Shown piece by piece: positions 36,045 through 46,990 of a stretch of DNA of 64,000 nucleotides. How positions within the stretch are numbered: position 1 is the stretch's first letter; each line of letters opens with the position of its first letter. The position numbers were made by a program, and so were the translations under genes. Below the pieces are notes generated by a model. That model worked only from the letters and a program-made list of their open reading frames with translations, searched no databases and had not been told where the DNA came from. This DNA comes from Oxyruncus cristatus (Eukaryota > Chordata > Aves > Passeriformes > Cotingidae). The DNA lies in NCBI GenBank assembly GCA_013399855.1, contig VXAY01003767.1:702002-766001 (forward strand). Direction: 5' to 3'.

Positions 36045-37570
36045 TCCCACTTCTGACATCTCTCCCGGAGCAAGTGGTTGCTCCGCCAACAGGAATGCCA
36101 GCATGGATTCATCAGCCGCAAGAGAATATCTGGGTAACGCTGACTAGGGAGGCCAATACAGATACCATTTGTCTTTCGACTCATGATGTGACAAATCCTT
36201 TTAAAACATGTTTAATTGGTATTCCATCATCTGTTAGCAGTTATGATTTTAAAAATTGGCATTCAGTAAGTTCTTTTAAGCCCATGGAAATTGAAATTCT
36301 TGGTTCTAGTAAAGCACAATATTGTTTTATGTTTCAAAAGGTTACCACAACTAAATTTAATCAGAAAATAGTTTCTCCTTTGAAAGCTGTTTTCCAGAAT
36401 ACGACCTTATGGTGCAATGGATCCATTCCGGAAATCATCCCCATGGAAAAAATTCCTAAACCATTGGTGCTGGAAAAAGGAGATTTCTTACTCTGTGGAG
36501 AGAGAGCTTGGACGGGAATTCCATCTTACCTGGTAGGAGGACCATGCACTATCGGGAAAGTAACGCTTTTCAATCCCTTAAAAACACCTATAATTGGTCA
36601 GCAACCTTCTCTTACCCTCAAACAGCCTATTCGTGTGTCGCGGTCCACAAGTAATTTTAAATACGATACCAATCATTGGCGCAAAAACTGGGGAAATCCA
36701 TCCATATATAGACCCCCCATATCAAAGACAATTATTGCTCCTCCAAGCTCTTCTCTCTCACAGACAAATCTCCCAGCACCAATTCCCTTAAACAAATATG
36801 GCTTCAAATTTGGCTCAGTTTATGGCGATGACCTTGTTCCTCGATATCAAATGCCAAAATCAGTTAGGCAAATATTGGCTCCTAAAACATCAACTCCTAA
36901 AAAGTCAACCACAATTCGGCCAAAAACGACAATTCAACATGTAACTACGGCCAATCCTCTTTCTCAACTCCATTTCATTCCTGAGGATTGTGACCCTAAC
37001 GTATTCTTTTGGTCATCCAACAAGAATTTTTGGGTATCATTCTTTGCAGCAGGTATAGCATCAGACCACGCACTGACTGCTTTAAATCATATAGCTTGTT
37101 GGATGTTCAAAGAAGCAAATTCCACATCCATTGCATTACAAGGCCTACTGGAAGACTTTTTGACGCTCAAGGGGATCACTTTCCAAAACCGGGCGGTCAT
37201 AGATTTTTTGTTACTCCTGCATAATCATGGTTGCGCCGAATTCCAAAACCTCTGCTGCCTGAACTTCTCTGACCTCTCGCAATCTGTCCGACATAGCATC
37301 AAACAACCCCAACAGTTGGTGACAGATTTTCATGCCGATCCGAAGTTTCAGACACCAGACGTTCTGGAAGGATTCAATTGGCTCCATCTTCCAAATTGGA
37401 CTAGAGAAATAATCACAATTGGGATTTCTATTTTAATATCTTTAGCAGTCATGTTTTTGGTACTTTCCTGTTGTCTAACTTGTCTTAAGAGATCTTTTAA
37501 GGTTAGAACCTTCCTAGCCACCGCGCCATCCCCGGAGTTGCTGGAAACATCAATAAAGAACAGTGCGTGA
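35972..37570 (+). CDS. env: ERV envelope glycoprotein, single open frame, C-terminus fused into LTR R region
   Basis: The frame gives 532 codons from ATG 35972, the first ATG after the likely splice acceptor; it is also open upstream, overlapping integrase. Residues about 14-34 form a hydrophobic signal peptide after a basic start. SU runs to roughly residue 360 and contains NTT and NGS sequons. I see no R-x-K/R-R furin site between SU and TM. The TM subunit has an internal fusion-peptide-like segment (FFAAGIASDHALTALNHIACW) split by no frame change, and an immunosuppressive-domain region followed by CX6CC (Cys codons from 37232). It also has NST, NFS and NWT sequons and a membrane span at about 37409-37480. 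This arrangement with CX6CC is the alpha/gammaretroviral type, closest in feel to avian alpharetroviruses, unlike its pol. The last about 18 residues come from LTR R sequence because of the 3' deletion; the stop is TGA 37568-37570. Confidence 0.88.
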   Translation: MGSYKKDQVLSRRIFHVFFIYSIMIPLLTSLPEQVVAPPTGMPAWIHQPQENIWVTLTREANTDTICLSTHDVTNPFKTCLIGIPSSVSSYDFKNWHSVSSFKPMEIEILGSSKAQYCFMFQKVTTTKFNQKIVSPLKAVFQNTTLWCNGSIPEIIPMEKIPKPLVLEKGDFLLCGERAWTGIPSYLVGGPCTIGKVTLFNPLKTPIIGQQPSLTLKQPIRVSRSTSNFKYDTNHWRKNWGNPSIYRPPISKTIIAPPSSSLSQTNLPAPIPLNKYGFKFGSVYGDDLVPRYQMPKSVRQILAPKTSTPKKSTTIRPKTTIQHVTTANPLSQLHFIPEDCDPNVFFWSSNKNFWVSFFAAGIASDHALTALNHIACWMFKEANSTSIALQGLLEDFLTLKGITFQNRAVIDFLLLLHNHGCAEFQNLCCLNFSDLSQSVRHSIKQPQQLVTDFHADPKFQTPDVLEGFNWLHLPNWTREIITIGISILISLAVMFLVLSCCLTCLKRSFKVRTFLATAPSPELLETSIKNSA

Positions 37571-37644
37571 TCTTCCTGATTCTGCATCTGCGCAAAGAAC
37601 CCCAAAGCAAGTCTGTGTCTTTCCTCTAGACGCGGCCTGCGTTA
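37522..37644 (+). repeat. 3' LTR remnant, R-U5 only (123 bp)
   Basis: It aligns base for base with 30226-30348 of the 5' LTR, without gaps and with 9 differences. It includes AATAAA at 37552-37557 and ends ..GCGTTA before the right target duplication. U3 and TATA are absent; upstream sequence is env. A short match, TAGAACCTTCC (37503-37513 and 30169-30179), is the only other shared piece, suggesting that a deletion used or left microhomology there. No polypurine tract is found. Confidence 0.9.
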
Positions 37645-37650
37645 TTACAG
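37645..37650. repeat. Target-site duplication, right copy (TTACAG)
   Basis: It is identical to 29795-29800 and follows the LTR end immediately. Confidence 0.85.
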
Positions 37651-40600
37651 AATCTGTTTTTATTTTTGTTGATTTCTTACCCTGTTTTTTTAATCTCCTT
37701 TCAAAAAATTCTCTACCTTTCTATAATGACGCTTTTCAAAGAAGTAAAAAGAAATAAAAGCTTAGTGTGTGTCATTCTTTGGTAGAAACTCATAACCCTT
37801 TTATGTATCATCCGTTTTTCCTCGTAACCATCCTAAATCAGAACAATTGGCACAAAGCAGTTCTGGGTACCTCCTGCCATCTATTGAAACTCAAGAAATG
37901 CAACAATTAACACCAACAAGGATAACTTTATTTTACATCATTTATTCTGTTGTAACTATAGGAACAGTGATAAGAGTAAATGTTTAACTGAAACATTTAT
38001 ATTTGTTACTGGTATGGAATTTTAAAAACAGCTGATTAATTTTGTGCTATTTTCTATGCCCACTGCAGTCTTGCTATCACAAAATTTTAAAAAAAGGCTG
38101 AAAACAATGTGTAGCCTAATTAAAAATTAACTTCATTTATGTCAAATATTCTCACAGGAAAAAATCTACTGTAGAATGTATTAATACACTTGACAACCCT
38201 AGGATTGTAAGAGAACACAGTAAATCTATTTAACCTCATGAGCATTTCTGTAACAAAGCAACAAAAAACCCCAATGAAATTAATTCTTTAGGATTTTGAG
38301 TGTGATATTTAAAAAGATTAACTTCTTCATATTAGGGAGCATATTACTTTTTGAGCTTGCGTTTAGTTAAAAAGGAAATATTGTCTCCATTACAGCTTGC
38401 AATATCCATAACAATACGGACATTTTTAAAAGTTTTAATTATATTAAATCATACTAAAACCTCAGTTTCTTTCATATTTGTTTTAATTGTGTCTGTAAAA
38501 ATCTGTCGAGCTGTGTATGCAAGTAAAGATGTGAAAAGCATCTCTGCAAGGTGAAACTTCTATTTTCTTTAATAGCACCAATTCCCCAGCTGATGCAACT
38601 ACTCAAGACACTTATATTTTTTCACGCTGCACTTTCTAGGTTACCAGATGAAAACTAGTCCATGTGGCTGGTAAGCTAAGTCTGACTAGAAGTTTATATG
38701 CTACAGGCTGATGGTCTTTGTCAGTTCCTAGAGATCAAATATCTCAAAAAACCCCACTATTCCTCATAGCATTGCCCATTTGACTGAAAGGCTGAACATG
38801 CATGAAGTTAACTCCTTTTCTGATAAATTCAATACAGAAATATGATTAATGATCCATCTTTTTTTCCTCTTTGTCATAACTGGTAAAGGTCTTCACAGAC
38901 TGCCGGCACATAGCAACTTCTAAATAAATGAGTGCCTGAAGGCTGTATTTTGTACTTAAATTATTGCTATAAAGAGCACTTTAAAACACTTTTGCCCTCC
39001 AATACTCAATTTCAATCCCTCCTTCTAGCAAAGTCCTATTTGCTTAGAACAAAACTTGATTAGAGTTTTCTGCTTCGCAACAGGATTTCTACACATGTGT
39101 TTTGAAATGAAGGATTTTCCCAAAATGTCATGGTAGACTTTTGTCAAAACAAAAAGGAGCAGTTATCGTCAATGTCTAACAAACTTCTTTGGTTTGTCAA
39201 TATATTTTCAAGCTTTACTAGTAGCTTTTGTGGAAAAAAAAGAAGAAAACAAACCTAGCAAAAAACCCCAGCAACAGAACTTTGCATGGATCTGATATAT
39301 GTGAGGATCTGGAATAACAGCCTGTCACAGAAAGAAAAGCCTAAATATTTACTCAATAAAACAGTAAACTCCATGCAACAAGGGATTCTACTTTCTTTTT
39401 CCTTTACATAGGCAGATAAAATTGTTTTAAATGAGTATAGCCACTGACGATCTAAACTATCAATAATAACATGTAGCTGTTTAAAAAATGAGACTTTTCA
39501 AGTTCCTTAGCACCATTTGATGATTTATTACCAGTCTCTTTCAATTTCACCTTTTCTGCACCAAGTGACTTCAAAATCAAAGTGCCAGCATTAATCAATC
39601 TATAATATTCACCGTTAAGATATATTAGTAACTATATTTAGTAATGCTGTGTGCTATATGTTCATAGAGGCCAGTATGTTGTTATCAAGGGTGATTTTTA
39701 AAAAATGTAAATCATGGTTACAGCTATATATTCATAACACATCCTCAGAACCGAAAGGAAAGTGAGAGCCTTATTTTATTTCTTCTATTTTATAATGTAC
39801 TAATGTTAAATTCCATTTGTACCAGCTGCACCTGGTTCCACTGAAGACATTTCGTTGCCCTCCATCTCTTCACAGCTCATTAGCTGAAAACAGAGAGCAA
39901 CTCTTGGGTCAGGAGCAGATGTATTATCTGTGTGCCTTGCACATGAAGAAAGCCGAGACTTGAACAGGGTCCCATGGGGTCCCTGGGTCTATTTAAAGGC
40001 CGTTGTAGTCTCTAGGCAGGCAGCTCTACCATGTGTTCCAAAAGACAGTTTTCCTTCTGGTGGAAACACTAGGAGCTGTACAAAGTAGTCTCAGTGCGGC
40101 ATCACTTAGATTATCAACAGGCATATGCCAGGAATTAAAGCAATTCCATGAAAACAGAATTTTCTGGCAAACTGTTGGTGCAGTGTCTGCCTGGTTCTCA
40201 CGGAGCTTTTCTGAGGAACATTTGTGGAAGCTATTTGAAAACACCAATGTTACAGCAGTATCATCTGCTGTTCTGGAATGGCACTAATGGCAGCATCCAA
40301 TGGCTGCTGAATACCTTTGTGCTTCAGGTGCAGGGTTTTCTTAGACTGTGTTGCAGGACACTGTGAAGTTGCACCTTTATTTTAAACTTCCAGTGTACTT
40401 GTGTTTAGTCTCCACAAGAAATAGTTCCCAACAGGTCAGATTTGCTTTTGATTGGTTGTGTTCTCCAGCTTTGTCCTGGAGTTCAATATTCTGTGTATTG
40501 CTACAAAATGAGACCTCACAGGTATTTTATGAATGTATGAGTTGAGAGGATGGTTTGCAATTAAAGCAAAATACTCAGAAAAGCTGCTATACACAGCCAA

Positions 40601-42590
40601 TCCCACCTCTCTTCCTTTTTTTGTGTGTTTTCTTTGAAAATAGCACCTACAATTTCAATAACCAGACAACATTCATGTACTGCATAGGAAGACAGCCACA
40701 GACAGCAACCATTTCCCAGGAAATGAAAAGAGCACATTATACAGGTCTTATGCTTTTTATCTAAACACAGTTAAAGTACTACATTTAGGATTTAGGTAGG
40801 TTCTTAAAGTTCATGGGTGCTGGAACTCTAAAGCAGTTCTGATATTCTCCTATTTAGCCTTTTCCCCTTACTTTTGGACTATGTAGAATATGTAATTATT
40901 AAATGTCTAGTATTCAAGTCACAGATGAAAAAAACTACATGGGACACAGCATTGAAATCTGTAGAACATATTTAAAACCTAATATAAGGAGTTTTAAAGA
41001 AAATATGTATAATTTTACGGCAAGTGGAAGAATCCCAGTTGCAAAAGAATAAAAATAACTGATCAGTTTTCCAAAAGGCGTATATTCGGCAAAGCTGCAT
41101 GGAATAACAGAATTACAACAGCAAAATATCTATCCTTTCGTATCACATTTTACATTTAACATTTGCAAACTGGAAATTTTCCCTAAACAAAATGTCAGCC
41201 AAATTTTTTTCTGAAATGAAAGTGTGAATGAAGCTTCCTTGATGGGTACAGCTCAGAGAGCACCACAGGTACAGCTCCCTGACAGCGTGGGAGAGCAGTT
41301 TTTCATTTTAGCTTATCAAAATACTCTCTGTAGGGAGCTGTTCTATTCCTGAGTATGGCAGCACTGTAAGAAGGAAAAGAGGTAGTGAATGAGACAAGGA
41401 AAAAGGGGAAAAATAAATAACGGTGATTGTGGCGGGGTAGAAGTGCTTCATTCAAGCGGATCACAATGTTTTTTTTTATTCAGCAGCTGTTCACTGAGGT
41501 GTTGAAAGCTGTAAGTCTGCAAGGTCTTTTTGCCTGGAAAGTGGTTGGAGAAAAGCTGAACATACTGTATCAGTAAATGTATAATCAAAAGCAGAAGTTT
41601 CTTCTATACCTTTTAATACATATATATATATATATGTGCATTTATTAAACAACCCAACAGCATTTTTCAGTTAAATTATGGTACATAAACCCGATTGTTT
41701 CATTGCAAAAGAGTCTGTGTGTCTCCTCCTTGATACGTTTCCTCAACCTGTCCTGAGAAACAACCAATGAGATGAATCCCTCTGGAAATCATGGCAATCG
41801 TTTCACATTAGGAACAGAACACAAAGCTGCTCAGATCATACAAGAGGGCAGATTTTTCTCCTCACAATTTCAAATATTTCAGGGTATTGTGAGGAGTACA
41901 TAAATATTTGATAACACTTACAAAAATCTAAATGTTCAGGATAGATAAAATTCATTCCCCACCTAGAGGTATGCCTTCCAACTTATTCCCTTATTACTGA
42001 TTACAAACACACCTACTACAGTTCATTTTTCAAAGACATCTTCCGAAGACAGAAAATTTCCATCGAGATGTACTCATCCTCCTTTTGAAAGTAAACAGAT
42101 GCTTGACACATGATCATACAAGATACAATGTGCATCTAAACCAGAAATTTGAGAAGAAAACAGAGAAAAAATCAAAGTAATGCTGACCAGAAAGACAAGA
42201 CCAGAGCTCAGCTCTACCATATCTGGCCAAGCCGTGGCACAGGTGGTCACCAGCTGGGGATGTGGCCCACTTCTATTTGTTTGAAAAAGTTTTCCCGCTT
42301 TTTAAAGTCAGGCTTGCAGGCATGGGTAGCTAAATAATTTGCAAATAAGAAGACATCGCAGCAGTTTTGAGAACAAGGTTGTGCCGCTAATGTGGATGTT
42401 CACAGCTCTCAGGGGCATCATGAGAATTGCACGGGTATTAGTACGGAATGAATTTGTGCCCCAGGAATTTAAGATTAGAGCCGGACCAGGCAATAACCTT
42501 ACCTTAACACATCAAACATATCAGCCTGATATTCCAGTATGTGTTGGTGTCTGGCTCAAAAACCACCCAACCACCCTCTAGGGTAGTGAG
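37651..42590. other. Unassigned AT-rich stretch
   Basis: No gene is supported. A patch at 40020-40345 has overlapping 72-84 codon frames with unremarkable composition and no recognised family. A TA microsatellite lies at 41616-41637. TTTATT at 41641-41646 would be a polyadenylation signal for a minus-strand transcript if the exon candidate at 43142-43281 is real. Confidence 0.5.
41616..41637. repeat. (TA)n microsatellite
   Basis: About ten alternating TA units. Confidence 0.85.
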
Positions 42591-43141
42591 TGAACTTGCT
42601 TGGTTCTGAAGGTGGCCCCCCGCAGCACTGATGCTGCATCTCCAGTTGGTGACATTTCAGCCGCTCCAGTGAGAATCAGGAGGCTGCAGCAAGGACCTAA
42701 AAAGGTTACAGGTGAAGACGGGCTGGCCTGCTGGTGGAGGCGGGAAGGAAGGCCCCAATGTCAAATGCGCCATCATGGTGGAGCCCCAGAAGGAACCTTC
42801 TCCAGTCATGCAGAAACCTTCACATCAACCAACACAGTTTCATTTGTTTCCACCACTTTTTTACAACACGAACATGTCCCCCTTCCTCCCTCCCCCCAGC
42901 CCCCCAAACCCCTCCTTTCTGAACATATCGACAAAAGGAATGGCAAAATAAATAAATAAAGACTTAGCCTCTGCTTCGGGGAAGCCGCCTCTCCAGGTTT
43001 CTGCATTGGCGGTGACCCAGCTGGAGCTGGTAGGCATCAGTTTTCACGGCAAATGGTGGGTGTGGAGGGGGCCAGTGGCTCCCTGGCCCTGGAGGCAGGC
43101 TCCAGGCTCAACTGTCTGTCTCAGCCGGACGCCCCCGGCTG

Positions 43142-43281
43142 TCATTGCACCAGCCCCGAGCCGTAGCTGAAGGCATAGCTGCTGGCCAACGAGAGGGACT
43201 GCTGGTGCTCCTCGTCCTGCTCCGAGGGGTAGCTGGGAAATGTCTGCGCCCGGGACACCTTTGCTGAGCTGAGGCTGTGAC
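43142..43281 (-). CDS. Candidate terminal coding exon in a GC-rich island
   Basis: On the minus strand a good acceptor (pyrimidine-rich TTCCCTCACTCCAG) ends opposite 43282. It is followed by an open phase-2 reading of 45 codons to TGA (opposite 43142-43144). The reading is rich in Ser, Gln, Glu and Tyr (contains YPSEQDEEHQQS and SSYAFSYG), like the disordered C-terminus of a regulatory protein, and lies in a locally GC-rich segment of an AT-rich region. The other two frames are also open nearby, which weakens the case. No family is recognised. A 3' UTR could extend down to the TTTATT at 41641. Confidence 0.3.
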
Positions 43282-46200
43282 CTGGAGTGAGGGAAGACAT
43301 GAACACAAACAATGTAACTGGGCTTGAAGCCTTTCACCATGGTTACGCACTCAGATGGACTAAGTTCATACAGCCCCATGGTGCCAGGGTGCCTGGAGAG
43401 CAGCCATGCTACTTTGGGCCCCCCTGGGGCTGCAGAAGAGAGTATTTCCTGTGGCTGAGAGCACAGGTAGTTGACAGATTCCTGGCAAAGGCAGAAGATC
43501 CCAGACCCAACTCAAGCATAATTTAGGGTCAGAATTTTTTTAAAAATTTTGGAGTGTAACATCTGTATATTTTCTACTCTTATAGAGTCTCAGTCATGTG
43601 AGAGCTGACAAATGCTCCTCATTTTTATATGAAGCACTGCTCAAGTGGTGGAAGTAATGCCAGAGGTTTCAAAGGGATTAGTCCCACAAATGCCGCTTCA
43701 GGTACTTACTGTCCTTCAAACAGGATGCAAGTTTGTCAGGTAAACACAGCATCATTGCCATTTCAAAATGCACTGGAGGTGGAATATTGTGCACATGGCA
43801 GAATATTGGTTGGGAAGAGGACATGCAAGATGTTTTTTCAGATGGGCTTGTGAATCTCATGACTTCCATCAACAAGATGGGAAACCATGTGTGAAAAGCC
43901 AGTGACGAAACTCAGGTGACTCTTATGACCCAATTCTGTAACTTGATAATTTTCCTATCTCAGAATACACTTTTGAAATTGAGATTTAATTAGTAACAAA
44001 AAGTAAACTTCCAAAGTGTGTATCTTCATGCAACACATATTGTCTTTTTTTTTTTTTTTTGAAATGTATATTGAAGCTTGGATTTAAAATGGTTTTGCAT
44101 AATGCTTTTAAAAATGTCTTTAATACATTATCTGTAGGAATGCAAAATTATATTTTTACTTAAACCACAGAGATATTAAAAAATAGCTGAAATGGTATAG
44201 ACACAAAGAGTAAAAAAATTAACTCATGTTGAGATGTTTCAAACAGTTAGCAGCTTTCTAGACTGGTCTAGAAGTGCTGGAACCAAGAATGATGTTCACT
44301 GGATCTGGGAAAACTGTCATAGCTTGCATTTGGAAAAGTTTGATTATGATGTTACTGATTTCCTCACGAAAAAAAATCGTGATTTCCCCTTAACATGAGT
44401 CTATCAGAGCAATGCTCAGACCAAGAGAGCAAAAAACCCCAACTAAATGAAAAATACAATAAAAGGTACATCTTAGTGACACTGGAGACAATAAAACTAG
44501 AAACTGAATTGCCACTGACATGTCAATGGTCATAAAAATCCCTTCCATAGCACTACCAAACAGGATGAATTTTTACATGAATTTTTACTATTCATTCACT
44601 GGGTTAAATCAACATTGGCTATCAAAACTTTAAATGTTTTCTGCTTCAAAAAGCTTTTGCATCAAACTGAATTAAAGTGTAACAAGGCAAAAGCACTGAT
44701 AATGTTTGAGAATAGTTTTAAAGGTTTTATTGCTTTGACCAACTTTTAACCATGATATTAAGTAAAGCCTTCATTAATGTTTTACTTTTATTTGGGATTT
44801 GCATGACTGTTATTGTCAGGGTGTTTTGTTTTTAATATAATGCAAACCTAAACATAGGAAGTTGCAAGATTGTAGGGTTTAACTTTGTGTTCCATATCTG
44901 GCATTTTTCCTTCTAAGGATGTAAAATCTTGGTTTTTTTTTTCCCCAGAAGCTAGAATCATTGTATTTTAAGTGCCATAAGAAATGGCTAAACCAGCTGT
45001 GTGATTTCCTATGTAAAATGTGTCTCTTTCTTACTAGTAAGGATGAATAAAATATGTCAAGGTATACTTAACTCCATTCTCTTAGTGTATTTTATCCAAA
45101 AAATGTAAACCAGTCCCTGTGACAACAATCAGAAGATACTTACCAACCAATGGAGTCCCCTAAATCCAGGCCTATTTCTGTCATGTGCTGTATCTCATAT
45201 AATTAATTTTGAATTCACTTTTGTAGAACAGTGCAACTTTAATACAGTAATGAAGAGAGCCCCTACTAAACTAATTTCTAGCTAAGGAATTAAGGGAGTC
45301 TCTTAGAATGTAGATGAATCTGACCCTATTAGGGTTAAAAAGGAAATTAAATTCAGCTCTTTCATTTCCTGCACATCCGCCTCAAAAATTAGCACATCCT
45401 GTACTGTTCTTTGAAAGAAAATTTGTAGCTGCTAAATCCCACAAAAGGGCTGATTTTAGCCATTCTGTAACCAAAGCAGTTAATGAGGATAAGTGACTTC
45501 TTCTCTCCTGACTGCCAGGATATGTAGTGAAAGAGTAGAGAGACACACAGATCAAAGTAATATAAGGTATGTTTAACAGAGCCAAGAGGTCTAAGACATA
45601 TGGTTGATGCTGAAGTCGAAGACTATGATGTCAATCTATGAAAATAATAGCAAAAACAATAGATGGCATTGGATCAAACGAAACGAGAAAGCTATAGGTA
45701 ACAGAGAATTCGTGAGTTTAGGAAAGAATGGATCTGCGCAATATGCTTACTTTCAACTTATATTTTTTAAAAAATCAATTAATGATGTTAATACATTTCA
45801 ACAAATGAATAAAAAAATATTTGTGGCAAAATAATGTCCAATGGTTCCAAGCTGGTTTAAGACTTCTAAGCAGTAAATTCCCAAAATTTAGGGGTTTTTT
45901 TTCAGCTTTTTATTAAAATTCAGTATATCATATACTGAAAATTCCAAATTATAACAGATTCTTTTATTTGCATTCCTACTAAATATTATTTTAATACTCA
46001 TACTGATGATAAGCCTCATGGAGTCTTGGGTACTGCAGTGTTAGCTGCAGTTAGGCTTTATGTCAGCATTAAGGATTTTGAAACTAAAGATACAGGGAAA
46101 GTTTTGGCATCAGTCATATTTGGGCCCTAAAAGGTTTAGAGAGAAGAATAATGCTGTTTGTGGATTTTGCAGCTCTTTTGTACCACAGCTGTTTTCAAGA

Positions 46201-46929
46201 ATACAAAACCAACTCTTCTCTACATTTCTTCTGAAGTCAGCATAAGATGAATTTGATTAACACACACGTCATGACCTGAAGACACCAACAGTACCAGGAG
46301 AGGTTTTTTTCATGTGGCTTACAGAGGAAATGCTTTTTTTTTTTTTTTTTTTTTTCCAGGATAGGACCTTGGAAAAATTAGCATTATTCAGCCTCCTTCA
46401 TCCTTTATTCAAATTTACTCTCAGGATTATAGAATGCAATGAAGCTGTAGTCCAAAGCAATTAGGTATGAAAGATCCATCAAGAAAATTTAATGTAACCC
46501 AGCAAATTACACTAAAATTAGATTTTTCCTGATCTTAATTATGTTGGAAGCAGAGGCAGTATACACAAGGATCTTATTTCATGGCATGGTGCTTATTTAT
46601 AACAATTCTTTAGAGGAAAAACCCAATGGTTTCCTAGTAACAGCAGTGACTGATGTACATATAAGTAGATCGATCACAACTTCTGAGAGAAAACTTGCAG
46701 TACCCAGCTAAATGAAAAGAAAAAAAAAAAAAGAGGAGAAGAGATCCAGGGATAAGCTTTAAAAGCTCCCCTCCTGCTGCTTATTGGGAGATGTTTCTCT
46801 CCATTTTGAATTCAGAATTCAAATTCTTAACCAGAAGGCAGGTGCCAAACCTTTTTCTTTTCTAAATGAAATAAAGGTCACACTTTTCTTTTCTAACGCA
46901 AGAATTCAAGGGATTCTCATCTGATGTTC
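43282..46929. other. Unassigned stretch
   Basis: GC-rich up to about 43520, then AT-rich with T runs at 44047-44060 and 46334-46355. No gene or repeat family is supported. Confidence 0.5.
46334..46355. repeat. Poly-T tract (22 bp)
   Basis: An uninterrupted T run, or poly-A on the minus strand. No retroposed gene body was recognised beside it. Confidence 0.8.
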
Positions 46930-46990
46930 TTTGGTTAGAGCACTCATATCTGATGTACAAGTCCTGTGTTAAAATTCACCTCTGCCTGCG
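46930..46990 (+). mobile_element. tRNA-derived SINE relic
   Basis: TGGTTAGAGCACTCA at 46932-46946 resembles a tRNA-derived pol III A box. GTGTTAAAATTCACC about 30 bases on stands where a B box (GGTTCAANNCC) would be, followed by CTCTGCC. This order is seen in ancient amniote tRNA-type SINEs. B-box decay and the short length make it an old fragment. Family assignment is from memory and not certain. Confidence 0.4.

Larger units (their letters stand above)
29801..37644 (+). mobile_element. Endogenous retrovirus (class II, beta-like gag-pol, alpha-like env)
   Basis: This is a 7.84 kb provirus in sense orientation with 5' LTR, primer site, gag, pro, pol, env and a shortened 3' LTR, bounded by TTACAG duplications. 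gag, pro and pol have betaretrovirus features: separate gag/pro/pol frames with two -1 slippery heptamers, a Lys-type primer site, and LPQG and YMDD motifs. They are disabled by at least four in-frame stops and at least three net frameshifts. env is open throughout. R-U5 of the two LTRs differ at 9 of 123 aligned positions counted by eye, mostly transitions, so the insertion is old rather than recent. The element cannot make its own proteins apart from possibly Env. Confidence 0.95.

Noticed and set aside
40026..40366. Overlapping 72-84 codon frames on both strands
   Set aside because: Three frames are open at once, with no conserved motif and no clear exon borders.
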